This document shows, in pieces, positions 6,391-13,643 of a stretch of 13,643 nt of DNA (position 1 is the first letter of the stretch; each line of letters begins with the position of its first letter). The stretch is from AA29 sp041481445. GTDB taxonomy: Bacteria; Acidobacteriota; Vicinamibacteria; Fen-336. Made by a program: the position numbers and the translations under genes. Location of the stretch: contig JBGPBV010000177.1 of assembly GCA_041481445.1 (NCBI GenBank), forward strand, positions 1-13,643. Direction: 5' to 3'. A model generated the notes under the pieces. It had not been told where the DNA came from. It saw only the letters and a program-made list of their open reading frames with translations, and searched no databases.

Positions 6391-7649
6391 TGAGACCAGA
6401 CACCTCTACCCGGCTCGACGGGATCGACCCGTCGCGTGCCCGTGGACTCTCCCATCACGGCTCCGGAGGAGACTCCGGCCATCTCCGCCGGCTGAACCTC
6501 GACCGCGTGCTCGTGGTCGCGATGGATCGGCCGGACAGCTTCACGCGCGCGGAGCTGATCGAGGCCACCGGCCTGAGCGCCCCCACCGTCGGCAGCCTCG
6601 TCTCGCACTTGATCCGCAGCGGCGTGGTGCGCGAGCTGGGCGCCGGCCCTTCGCGCGGCGGCCGCCGGCCCTCGTTCATGGAGTTCAACGCGCGCCACGG
6701 GTTCGTCGCGGGCATCGACCTCGGCCCCACCCGCACCCGGCTCTCCGTGGCCGACCTGCGCGGGGAGCCGCTCGCGCACCGCCTGGTGCCGACCCCGGCC
6801 GGCATCGGCCCCGAGGCCCTGCTCTCGCGCATGGCCGCTTCCGTGCGCGCGCTCATGCGCGACGTGGAGGCGCCGCCCGAGCGGCTGCTGGCGGTGGCCG
6901 CGGGCGCCCCCGGCATCGTGGACTACGAGCGCGGCCTGGTCACCCTCGCCCCCAACCTCAGCGGCTGGACGAACGTCTCCGTGCGCGACATCCTCGAGCG
7001 GGCCCTGGAAGCCCCGGTGGTGGTCGAGAACGACGTCAACCTGGCCGTGCTCGGCGAGCACTGGCGGGGAGCGGCGCGCGGCCACGACACCTGCGTGTTC
7101 CTGTTCGTGGGCACCGGCATCGGGGCGGGCGTCCTCATCGACGGCGAGCTGCACCGTGGCCGCCACTTCATGGCGGGCGAGATCGCGGTCATGTGCATGG
7201 GGCCGCAGTACGTCGACGTGGACTTCGGCTCCCGCGGATGCCTGGAGACGCTGGCCGGGCTGCAGAGCCTGGCCGCGCGCTGGCCGCGCTCCGGGCGCGG
7301 CGACCCCGCGCGCTGGATGGCGGAGCTGTTCGAAGGCGCCCAGCAGGGCGACCGCGCGGCGCGCCAGGCCGTGGACGAGACGGCGCGCCTCATCGGGATC
7401 GCGGTGGCCAACGTGGGCGCGGTGGTCGACCCGTCGCTGATCATCCTGGGAGGCGCCCTCTTCGCCCAGGCGGAGCCGCTCGTGCACGAGGTGCGCAAGG
7501 TGGTCTCCCGCATCGCGCGCGCCCCGCTCGAGATCGTGGTGTCCGCGCTGGGCAAGGAGGCGCCTCTCTGGGGCAGCCTGCTCGTGGCCTCCAAGGAGGC
7601 CCGCCGCCAGCTCCGTCTCCGCATGCGCGAGGCCCGTATCGCCGTTTAG
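6390..7649 (+). CDS. ROK-family transcriptional regulator with degenerate zinc site
   Basis: 419 aa. GTG 6390 is the start because an in-frame TAA lies directly upstream and no other ATG, GTG or TTG occurs before the DNA-binding domain. Residues 35-95 form a winged helix-turn-helix (TRAELIEATGLSAPTVGSLV, with wing GPSRGGRRP). The ROK sugar-binding domain follows: DLGPTRTRLSV (110-120), PNLSGW, ENDVNLAVLGE with Asn214/Asp215, GTGIGAGVLIDGELHRG, GEIAVM with Glu264, and GCLETLAG with Cys284/Glu286. The usual zinc motif (GEIGH followed by CxCGxxGC) is mostly lost: the His is Val267, the two CxC cysteines are Val277 and Phe279, and only Cys284 remains. The glycine-poor first phosphate loop fits a non-catalytic regulator. 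It is divergent to an exo-glucosaminidase-like gene, so an amino sugar or chitosan fragment is a plausible ligand (inference). Its stop overlaps the next start (TAGTG). Confidence 0.9.
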   Translation: MRPDTSTRLDGIDPSRARGLSHHGSGGDSGHLRRLNLDRVLVVAMDRPDSFTRAELIEATGLSAPTVGSLVSHLIRSGVVRELGAGPSRGGRRPSFMEFNARHGFVAGIDLGPTRTRLSVADLRGEPLAHRLVPTPAGIGPEALLSRMAASVRALMRDVEAPPERLLAVAAGAPGIVDYERGLVTLAPNLSGWTNVSVRDILERALEAPVVVENDVNLAVLGEHWRGAARGHDTCVFLFVGTGIGAGVLIDGELHRGRHFMAGEIAVMCMGPQYVDVDFGSRGCLETLAGLQSLAARWPRSGRGDPARWMAELFEGAQQGDRAARQAVDETARLIGIAVANVGAVVDPSLIILGGALFAQAEPLVHEVRKVVSRIARAPLEIVVSALGKEAPLWGSLLVASKEARRQLRLRMREARIAV

Positions 7650-9580
7650 TGCGACACTGGGCCGTGCGCTCGGCGCGTCCGCACGCCCGGCGGTGGGTCT
7701 TCTTCGTCCTCTTCTCGCTCGCCGGCGCCGCCCTGGCCGCCGGACGCGGACAGGGTGCGGGGCCGGACGTGTATCGCTTCCCCACCCCCGACGTCGGCCT
7801 GGAGTCGCTGGCCGCGCGCAAGAAGGCGCAGCTCGAGACGGCCGCCCGCTTCCACGTCTTCCACGACTTCCACTTCGTGGATCGGCTAAGGGAGAGCGGG
7901 ATCACCTTCCGGAACCGGGCCGTCGACGACGTGACCAAGCACTATCGGCCCGTCCATTACGACCACGGCACGGGGCTGGCGGTGGCGGACGTGGACGGCG
8001 ACTCCCTCTACGACCTCTTCTTCGTGAACCAGGCCGGACCGAGCCAGCTCTGGAAGAACCTGGGCGGCGGCCGCTTCAAGGACGTCACCCGCGAGTCCGG
8101 CATCGCCCTTCCCGGACGCATCGGGGTCACCGCCTCCTTCGCCGACGTCGACAACGACGGCGACCAGGACCTGTTCGTCACCACCGTGCGCGGCGGCAAC
8201 GCGCTGTTCCTCAACGACGGCCACGGGCACTTCGAGGACGCGAGCAAGGCGGCGGGGCTGGACCTGGTCGCGCACTCGTCGGGGGCCGTCTTCTTCGACT
8301 ACGACCGGGACGGCCGCCTCGACCTCTTCGTCTGCAACGTGGGCCGCTACACGAGCGACGAGCGGGGCCCGGACGGAGAGTACGTCGGGCTCGCCGACGC
8401 CTTCTCGGGGCACCTCCATCCCGACCGCTTCGAGTACCCCGCGCTCTACCGGAACCTGGACGGCCGGCATTTCGAGGAGGTGGGGACCGCGCTCGGGCTG
8501 CGGCCGAAGGGTTGGTGCGGCGACGCCGCCGCCGCCGACGTGAACGAGGACGGCTGGCCCGACCTCTACGTCCTCAACATGCAGGGCGACAACCATCTCT
8601 ACGAGAACGTGGGGGGCAAGGCCTTCGTCGAGAAGACGGATCAGTACTTCCCCAAGACGCCGTGGGGAGCCATGGGGATCAAGTTCTTCGACTTCGACGA
8701 GGATGGGCGCCTCGACCTCCTCGTCACCGACATGCACTCCGACATGAGCGAAGAGGTGGGGCCGGAGCAGGAGAAGCTCAAGTCGCGGATGTCGTGGCCG
8801 GACGACTACCTCCAGGGCGGGGCCAACAACATCTTCGGCAACGCCGCCTACCACAACCTGGGCGGCGGACGCTTCGAGGAGGTCTCGGACCGCCTGGGCC
8901 TCGAGAACTACTGGCCCTGGGGCGTGAGCGTGGGGGACATCAACGCCGATGGCTGGCAGGACGTCTTCATCACCGCGAGCATGGGCTTCCCGTTCCGGTA
9001 CGGGATCAACTCCATGCTCCTCAACGACGGCGGCGAGACCTTCCGCGACGCGGAATTCCTCCTGGGCATCGAGCCGCGCGGTGAAGGCCGCACGGACACC
9101 GCGTGGTGCGAGCTGGACTGCTCCCGGGAAGGCAAGGAGAGCCCCGCCTGCCAGGGAAGGACGGGACAGGTCACGATCATGACCCCGCGGACCACGCGCT
9201 CCTCGGCCATCTTCGACCTCGACGGGGACGGCGACCTCGACATCGTGACCAACGACCTCCACTCCGAGCCCATGGTGCTCGTGAGCGACCTGGCCGCGCG
9301 CCGCAAGCTCCACTGGCTCAGCGTGGTCCTCGAGGGCCGCCGGTCGAACCGCAACGGGTTGGGCGCGGTCGTGCGCGTGCGCGCGGGAGGCAACGTGCAC
9401 ACGCGCTGGAACGACGGGGCGTCCGGTTACCTGTCCCACAGCGTGCTGCCCCTGTACTTCGGGCTGGGAGAGGCCACGCGAATCGAGCGGGTCGAGGTGG
9501 ACTGGCCGTCCGGCCGCCATCAAGTCGTGAGCGGGGGGCTGCGCGAGAACGAGACCTTGCGGATCACCGAGCCCGATTAG
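7649..9580 (+). CDS. secreted CRTAC1-family protein (FG-GAP/VCBS repeats plus ASPIC/UnbV domain)
   Basis: 643 aa from GTG 7649, whose G is the last base of the ROK stop codon (TAGTG); GTG 7664 in the same frame is an alternative start. The N-terminus is a signal peptide with a basic stretch (RSARPHARR) and a hydrophobic core (WVFFVLFSLAGAALAA). Seven FG-GAP/VCBS-like repeats carry DxDxDG-type Ca-binding loops beginning near Asp114, 166, 218, 297, 348, 430 and 523, as in beta-propeller proteins. An ASPIC/UnbV domain occupies about 560-640 (GLGAVVRVRAGG, GYLSHSVLPLYFGLG, VEVDWPSG). An insertion before the last repeat has three close cysteines (Cys487, 491, 501). No enzymatic motif is seen; surface binding or adhesion is the usual guess for such proteins, and their true roles are mostly unknown. 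Coupling to a ROK regulator next to a glycosidase suggests a role tied to glycan use. Confidence 0.9.
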   Translation: MRHWAVRSARPHARRWVFFVLFSLAGAALAAGRGQGAGPDVYRFPTPDVGLESLAARKKAQLETAARFHVFHDFHFVDRLRESGITFRNRAVDDVTKHYRPVHYDHGTGLAVADVDGDSLYDLFFVNQAGPSQLWKNLGGGRFKDVTRESGIALPGRIGVTASFADVDNDGDQDLFVTTVRGGNALFLNDGHGHFEDASKAAGLDLVAHSSGAVFFDYDRDGRLDLFVCNVGRYTSDERGPDGEYVGLADAFSGHLHPDRFEYPALYRNLDGRHFEEVGTALGLRPKGWCGDAAAADVNEDGWPDLYVLNMQGDNHLYENVGGKAFVEKTDQYFPKTPWGAMGIKFFDFDEDGRLDLLVTDMHSDMSEEVGPEQEKLKSRMSWPDDYLQGGANNIFGNAAYHNLGGGRFEEVSDRLGLENYWPWGVSVGDINADGWQDVFITASMGFPFRYGINSMLLNDGGETFRDAEFLLGIEPRGEGRTDTAWCELDCSREGKESPACQGRTGQVTIMTPRTTRSSAIFDLDGDGDLDIVTNDLHSEPMVLVSDLAARRKLHWLSVVLEGRRSNRNGLGAVVRVRAGGNVHTRWNDGASGYLSHSVLPLYFGLGEATRIERVEVDWPSGRHQVVSGGLRENETLRITEPD

Positions 9581-9606
9581 AGGGCCAGTCCGAGGGGCGG
9601 CACCAG

Positions 9607-9615
9607 TGATAGGGT
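9607..9615 (+). promoter_or_regulatory. possible extended -10 element of the M13 peptidase gene
   Basis: TGATAGGGT in the 66-bp gap before the peptidase gene fits a TGn-extended -10, with TAGGGT keeping the key first two bases and last T. The transcript would start about 12 bases before the GGGAGG ribosome site. No convincing -35 is seen. Confidence 0.25.
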
Positions 9616-9646
9616 GGGAGCCTCTTCATTCCGGGAGGTCCCGCCG

Positions 9647-11716
9647 ATGAGAAACCTGCTTGCCGCCCTGGTGTTCGTCCTCGGGGCCACCGCCGGATAC
9701 GCCGGAGACACCAAGGCCCCCGCCGCCGACCCGCCCTCGGCGGCGAAGTCGGAGGGTGGGTTCGACATCGGGGTCCTCGACCGGTCCGTGGATCCCTGCG
9801 TGGACTTCTACCAGTTCGCCTGTGGCGGCTGGCGCAAGGCCAACCCCATCCCTCCCGACCAGACGCGCTGGGGGCGCTTCAACGAGCTGGCCGAGCGCAA
9901 CCGGAACGTCCTCCACGACATCCTCGAGCAGGTCAAGGACGACCGGCCCGGGCGCTCTCCCGTCGAGGCCCAGGTCGGGGACTACTACGCGGCCTGCATG
10001 GACGAGCCGGCCATCGAGAAGCAGGGGACCCGGCCGATCGATCCGATCCTGAAGAGCGTCGACGCCATCGCCTCCAGGGAGGACCTGTTCCGCCGGCTCG
10101 GCGCGCACGATGCGGCCGCCCTCCCGACCCTGTTCCGCTTCGGCGCCGCCCCCGACCTGCACGACTCGAAGCAGACCGTGGCCAGCGTGGGCCAGGGTGG
10201 CCTGGGCCTCCCCGATCGCGACGACTACCTGAAGGACGACGCGAAGTCGAAGGAGAAGCGCGAGCGCTACGGCGAGCACGTCGCCCGAATGCTCCAGCTC
10301 GTGGGCGAGAGCGCCGGCCAGGCCAAGGCCGACGCCCTTACCGTGCTCCGCGTCGAGACCGCCCTGGCCAGGGCGCAGCTCGACCGGGTGGCCCTGCGCG
10401 ACCCCAAGAACCGCGACAACGCCATGACCCTCGCCGAGCTCGAGCAGCTCACGCCCGCCTTCGACTGGGACGCCTATCTGGCCGCCACCGGCGCCCCGCG
10501 CTTCACGCGCCTCAACGTCAGCAGCAAGCCGTTCTTCCAGGACGGCAACGCGGTCGTGCAGAACACACCGGTCGCGGACTGGAAGACCTACCTCCGGTGG
10601 CACGTGGCGCGGGCGGGCGCGCCCTACCTGGGCGCGGCGCTGGTCGAAGAGGACTTCCGCTTCAACCGGCAGTACCTGAACGGCGCGAAGGAGATCGAGC
10701 CGCGCTGGAAGCGCTGCGTGCAGGCCACCGACCGGGACCTCGGCGATGCCCTGGGACGGATCTACGTCGAGAGGACCTTCGGCGCCGACGGCAAGGCCCG
10801 CATGAACAAGATGATCGAGGCCCTGACCGCCGCCTTGCGCGAGGACATCACGGGCCTCGCCTGGATGACGCCGGCCACGAAGCAGAAGGCGCTGGCCAAG
10901 CTCGAGGCCTTCCACAAGGGCAAGGTCGGCTATCCAGACACCTGGAAGGACTACGGCCCGGTCGCCATCCGGCGCGACGACTACTTCGGCAACTCACGCC
11001 GCGCCCGCGTCTTCGAGGTCGAGCGCGCCTACGCCCGCATCGACAAGCCGACCGACCGCACCCTCTGGGGGATGACGCCGCCCACCGTCAACGCCTACTA
11101 CAACTCGGCCAACAACGAGATCGTCTTCCCGGCCGGCATCCTCCAGCCGCCGTTCTTCGATCGCACGATGGACGACGCGGTCAACTTCGGCGGCATCGGC
11201 GTGGTGATCGGGCACGAGTACACGCACGGCTTCGACGACCAGGGCAGCAAGTTCGACGCCTTTGGCAACTTCGAGAACTGGTGGACGGCGGACGACCTCG
11301 CCGCCTTCAAGGAGCGCACGGACTGCATCGCCAGGGAGTACGACGGCTTCGTGAGCGTCGAGGACGCCGCCAATGGCGACGTCCACCTGAACGGCCGGCT
11401 CACCCTGGGCGAGAACACCGCCGACAACGGCGGGGCCCGCGTGGCCTACCGCGCGCTGCAGAAGGCCCTCGAGGGCAAGGCGCGCACGCCCATCGACGGC
11501 TTCACGCCGGAGCAGCGCTTCTTCCTCGGCTTCGCCGACGTGTGGTGCCAGAACGTGACCGACGAGGCGGCCCGCCAGCTCGCGCAGACCGACCCGCATT
11601 CGCCGGGCCGGTTCCGCGTCATCGGAACGATCTCGAACATGCAGGAGTTCCAGGAGGCCTTCTCCTGCCAGGCGGGCCAGCCGATGGTGCGGGAGAACGC
11701 CTGCCGGGCGTGGTGA
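9647..11716 (+). CDS. M13-family (neprilysin/PepO-like) zinc metallopeptidase, exported
   Basis: 689 aa. ATG 9647 is chosen because GGGAGG (9633-9638) precedes it by eight bases and a signal peptide starts there (LLAALVFVLGATAGYA); the frame itself is open slightly further upstream. The N-terminal M13 domain (about 45-430) opens with VDPCVDFYQFACGGW. The catalytic domain shows N482AYYNSANNEIVFPAGIL, the zinc motif HEYTH (His523, Glu524, His527), then GENTADNGG with the third zinc ligand Glu589 and Asp593. RFRVIGTISNMQEFQEAF and the C-terminal CRAW are also family signatures. Tyr replaces the more common Ile/Leu inside HExTH, which should not affect zinc binding. All catalytic residues are present, so it should be active on oligopeptides in the periplasm or at the surface. 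It starts 66 bp after the CRTAC1 gene on the same strand and may be co-transcribed with it. Confidence 0.96.
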   Translation: MRNLLAALVFVLGATAGYAGDTKAPAADPPSAAKSEGGFDIGVLDRSVDPCVDFYQFACGGWRKANPIPPDQTRWGRFNELAERNRNVLHDILEQVKDDRPGRSPVEAQVGDYYAACMDEPAIEKQGTRPIDPILKSVDAIASREDLFRRLGAHDAAALPTLFRFGAAPDLHDSKQTVASVGQGGLGLPDRDDYLKDDAKSKEKRERYGEHVARMLQLVGESAGQAKADALTVLRVETALARAQLDRVALRDPKNRDNAMTLAELEQLTPAFDWDAYLAATGAPRFTRLNVSSKPFFQDGNAVVQNTPVADWKTYLRWHVARAGAPYLGAALVEEDFRFNRQYLNGAKEIEPRWKRCVQATDRDLGDALGRIYVERTFGADGKARMNKMIEALTAALREDITGLAWMTPATKQKALAKLEAFHKGKVGYPDTWKDYGPVAIRRDDYFGNSRRARVFEVERAYARIDKPTDRTLWGMTPPTVNAYYNSANNEIVFPAGILQPPFFDRTMDDAVNFGGIGVVIGHEYTHGFDDQGSKFDAFGNFENWWTADDLAAFKERTDCIAREYDGFVSVEDAANGDVHLNGRLTLGENTADNGGARVAYRALQKALEGKARTPIDGFTPEQRFFLGFADVWCQNVTDEAARQLAQTDPHSPGRFRVIGTISNMQEFQEAFSCQAGQPMVRENACRAW

Positions 11717-11726
11717 GAGCCTCTCA
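11714..11726. terminator. short inverted repeat carrying both stop codons of convergent genes
   Basis: TGAGAG, one C, then CTCTCA is a perfect 6-bp inverted repeat. The TGA of the M13 gene is in the left arm and the reverse-strand TGA of the CRTAC1 gene in the right arm. As RNA it could form a 5-bp stem with a 3-nt loop. It has no U-tract and is weaker than the hairpin at 3618-3635, so terminator function is doubtful. Confidence 0.25.
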
Positions 11727-13394
11727 GCGCTGGGGGACCACGAGAAGAGCATCCGCCTTGACGTTCTCCAGGCGGGTGCTCGTGCCGTCCGGCCAGCGCA
11801 CCTCCACGGAGTCGGCACGCGTGGCCGCGCCCAGCCCGAAGTGGCGTCGCATGTCGTCCTGCGAGAGGTAGCTCGTCCCGCTCTGCACGACCCGGGTCTG
11901 GGCGAGCGCGCCCGCCTTCACGGTGACGACGGCCCCGATCGCATCCGTGTTCGGGCCCTTGCCCTTGAGCTTCACCAGGAGCCAGTGACCGGCGCCGGCC
12001 AGCTCGTTGTGCAGCACCTGGGGGCGGCCGTCGAGGTCGTTGATCACCACGTCGAGCCGCCCGTCGTCGTCGAGGTCGCCCACGGCCAGGCCGCGGCTCA
12101 CGCGCGGCTCGGTGAGCACGGGCCCGAACTGCGCGGCCACCTCGTCGAAGGTCCCGTCCCCGCGGTTGTGGTAGAGGAGCCGGCGCTGGTGGTAGCCGGC
12201 GGAGGCGCCCAGGGGAGCCTCCCCGAGCTGCGGGTAGACGTGGCCGTTGACCGCGATCAGGTCGAGCCAGCCGTCGTTGTCGTAGTCGAGGAAGGCGGTG
12301 CCCCAGCCCACGTAGGGCAGGCTGCTGGCCGCCGTCTTCGATCGGAAGGAGACGTCGGTGAAGTGGTCGCCGTCGTTGCGGTAGAGGGCCTTGTACTCCT
12401 CGGCGAAGTTCGTGACGTAGAGGCTCTGGCGCCCGGTGTTGTCGTAGTCGCCGAGGGCGACCCCCATGCTCCCCTGCTCGCCGCCGTCCTCGCTCACGGC
12501 CACCCCCGCCGAGAAGGCGACCTCCTTGAAGGTGCCATCCTTGAGGTTCCGGTAGAGGTAGTTGGGCCCGGAGTCGTTGGCGACGTAGAGGTCGGGCCAG
12601 CCGTCGCCGTCGTAGTCGAACCAGGCGATGCCCATTCCGAAGTACTCGCGCGCGTCGGCCACCCCCGCCTTCGCGCTCACCTCCGTGAAGTGCCCGTTGC
12701 CGTCGTTGTGGAACAGGAAGTCCGACTCCCCGGGAAGTCCGCGCGGGCCGCACTGGACGGCCACGCCGCGGTAGGTGCAGGTCTTGCCCTTGCCGAACTC
12801 CGGCAGGTTCCCGAGGTCCATCTTGATGTACCGGCTCACGAAGAGGTCCAGCCTGCCGTCGTGGTCGTAGTCGGCGAAGCCGCAGCCGGCGGACCAGCCG
12901 CCGCCGGCGAGGCCGGCCTTGTCGGTCACGTCGCTGAACGTGCCGTTGCGGTTGTTGCGGTAGAGGGTGTTCCGCCCGTAGCCGGTGACGTAGATGTCCT
13001 CCCACCCGTCGCCGTCCACGTCCGCCGTGCACACGCCCATCGCCCAGCCCGGATGGCCGACCCCGGCCGTGTCCGTCACGTCCTGGAACTTGCCCTGGCC
13101 GAGGTTGCGATAGAGCGCGCTGCGGGCTTTCTGGGGATCCTTGGCGGTGTCTACGGTGAGGGAGTCGGTCAGGTAGATGTCGATCTTGCCGTCGTTGTCG
13201 TAGTCGAGGAGGGCCACTCCCCCGCTCATGGATTCGACGATGTACTTCTTCTCGGGGGCGGCGTGATGCTGGAAGGCGATGCCGGCCTCGGCGGCGACGT
13301 CGCGGAAGAGCAGGCGCAGGCCGCCGTCGGACGGGGCCTGGGCGAGCACGGCGGGGACGGCCAGCAGCGCGAGCGGCCAGAGCCGGGCCTTCAA
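11724..13394 (-). CDS. second secreted CRTAC1-family protein (FG-GAP/VCBS plus ASPIC/UnbV)
   Basis: 556 aa. The start is TTG 13394, overlapping the stop of the TPR gene as TTGA; GAGGAA directly precedes it and AAGG is seven bases away. Residues 1-19 are a signal peptide (LWPLALLAVPAVLAQA). The CRTAC1 opening FRDVAAEAGIAFQHH and YIVESMSGGVALLDYDNDG is typical. Seven repeat loops begin near Asp64, 125, 175, 260, 316, 370 and 440. The fifth (DYDNTGRQS) has lost Ca-ligating residues. CTYRGVAVQCGP (206-217) brings two cysteines close together. The ASPIC/UnbV domain spans about 480-555 (AIGAVVTVKAGA, HFGLG, VEVRWPDG). It is shorter than the CRTAC1 protein at 7649-9580 and clearly divergent from it, so they are paralogs rather than a recent duplication. 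It ends 7 bp from the end of the M13 gene. Its biochemical role is unknown. Confidence 0.93.
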   Translation of the reverse strand: MKARLWPLALLAVPAVLAQAPSDGGLRLLFRDVAAEAGIAFQHHAAPEKKYIVESMSGGVALLDYDNDGKIDIYLTDSLTVDTAKDPQKARSALYRNLGQGKFQDVTDTAGVGHPGWAMGVCTADVDGDGWEDIYVTGYGRNTLYRNNRNGTFSDVTDKAGLAGGGWSAGCGFADYDHDGRLDLFVSRYIKMDLGNLPEFGKGKTCTYRGVAVQCGPRGLPGESDFLFHNDGNGHFTEVSAKAGVADAREYFGMGIAWFDYDGDGWPDLYVANDSGPNYLYRNLKDGTFKEVAFSAGVAVSEDGGEQGSMGVALGDYDNTGRQSLYVTNFAEEYKALYRNDGDHFTDVSFRSKTAASSLPYVGWGTAFLDYDNDGWLDLIAVNGHVYPQLGEAPLGASAGYHQRRLLYHNRGDGTFDEVAAQFGPVLTEPRVSRGLAVGDLDDDGRLDVVINDLDGRPQVLHNELAGAGHWLLVKLKGKGPNTDAIGAVVTVKAGALAQTRVVQSGTSYLSQDDMRRHFGLGAATRADSVEVRWPDGTSTRLENVKADALLVVPQR

Positions 13395-13643
13395 TTCCTC
13401 GCCTTCAGCTCGCGGAAGCGCTCGAACTCGCGCTCCGCCGGCCCATGCTTGCCCTGCTTCTCGTAGGCCTGCCCGAGCTGGTAATGCACGCTCGCATCCC
13501 CCGGTCGGAGCCGCGCCGCCGCCTCCAGTTGCTCCACCGCCTCCCCCGTCGCCCCTTGGCCCAGCAGGATCTTCCCCAGCAGGTACCTCGCCTCCCCGCT
13601 CTCCGGCTTCGTCGCCAGGACCTCCTTCAACAGCGGCACCGCC
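13391..13643 (-). CDS. tetratricopeptide-repeat protein, C-terminal fragment (cut by window edge)
   Basis: The last 83 codons of a gene that begins beyond the right edge. Two TPR units are visible: one with EARYLLGKILLGQGATGEAV and one with ASVHYQLGQAYEKQGKHGPA, each showing the A/G-Y-x-L-G helix-turn-helix pattern, followed by a charged C-terminal helix ending in KARN. TPR proteins are protein-interaction scaffolds; the partner cannot be told. The stop overlaps the start of the downstream CRTAC1 gene as TTGA, so the two are coupled. TPR and CRTAC1 genes or domains next to each other are familiar in Acidobacteriota and Planctomycetota, which suggests they work together. The valine codon at 13639 is internal, not a start. 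Confidence 0.9.
   Translation of the reverse strand, partial: AVPLLKEVLATKPESGEARYLLGKILLGQGATGEAVEQLEAAARLRPGDASVHYQLGQAYEKQGKHGPAEREFERFRELKARN

Noticed and set aside
7193..7648. An upstream extension of the CRTAC1 frame into the ROK gene.
   Set aside because: That segment is an out-of-frame reading of the ROK sugar-binding domain and would bury the signal peptide.
11841..13466. A 541-codon plus-strand frame rich in Val, Glu and His repeats, looking like a repetitive protein.
   Set aside because: The repeats are the reverse complement of the DxDxDG loops in the CRTAC1 gene. The same explains the minus-strand frame at 7886-9523.

Overview
This is a very GC-rich, gene-dense window with strong G/C bias at third codon positions. 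The gene content suggests a soil-type Acidobacteriota or a similar high-GC Gram-negative lineage: two secreted CRTAC1 proteins (FG-GAP repeats plus an ASPIC/UnbV end), a TPR protein, an M13 neprilysin-like peptidase, an exported intradiol-dioxygenase-fold protein and an HNH protein of a kind often seen in such genomes. The taxonomic call rests on gene content only and is tentative. I found no tRNA, rRNA, CRISPR array or insertion sequence, and no gene-free stretch reaches 300 bases; the longest is the 139-bp GH2/ROK intergenic region.

Layout. 1-1410, minus strand: an HNH-domain protein whose stop overlaps by 4 bp (ATGA) the start of an NAD-dependent epimerase/dehydratase gene that runs off the left edge. 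1411-1488: a short divergent promoter region. 1489-3624, plus strand: a secreted intradiol-dioxygenase-like protein, then an exported HtrA/DegP-type serine protease with two PDZ domains. 6250-3629, minus strand: an exported GH2 enzyme resembling CsxA-type exo-beta-D-glucosaminidase, tail to tail with the protease. 6390-9580, plus strand: a ROK regulator with a degenerate zinc site, coupled by a TAGTG overlap to a secreted CRTAC1 protein. 9647-11716, plus strand: an M13 metallopeptidase. 13643-11724, minus strand: a TPR protein (cut by the right edge) coupled by a TTGA overlap to a second CRTAC1 protein.

How the genes may work together. Six of the eight complete proteins carry Sec signal peptides, so most of the window encodes proteins acting in the periplasm or outside the cell: two proteases, a polysaccharide-trimming hydrolase, two Ca-binding beta-propeller-type proteins and a possible aromatic-processing fold. 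The most coherent module is the divergent GH2/ROK/CRTAC1 set. A glucosaminidase would release amino sugar, a ROK protein is the typical sensor of such sugars, and a palindrome (CTTAG-N9-CTAAG) sits on the predicted -10 and start codon of the ROK gene, where an autoregulator could act. This regulatory link is inference.

The points most worth a second look are the ROK subfamily that lost three of four zinc ligands, its apparently leaderless start, the tight coupling of regulator and CRTAC1 gene, the identical 10-mer at both convergent gene junctions, and the unrecognised N-terminal half of the HNH protein.
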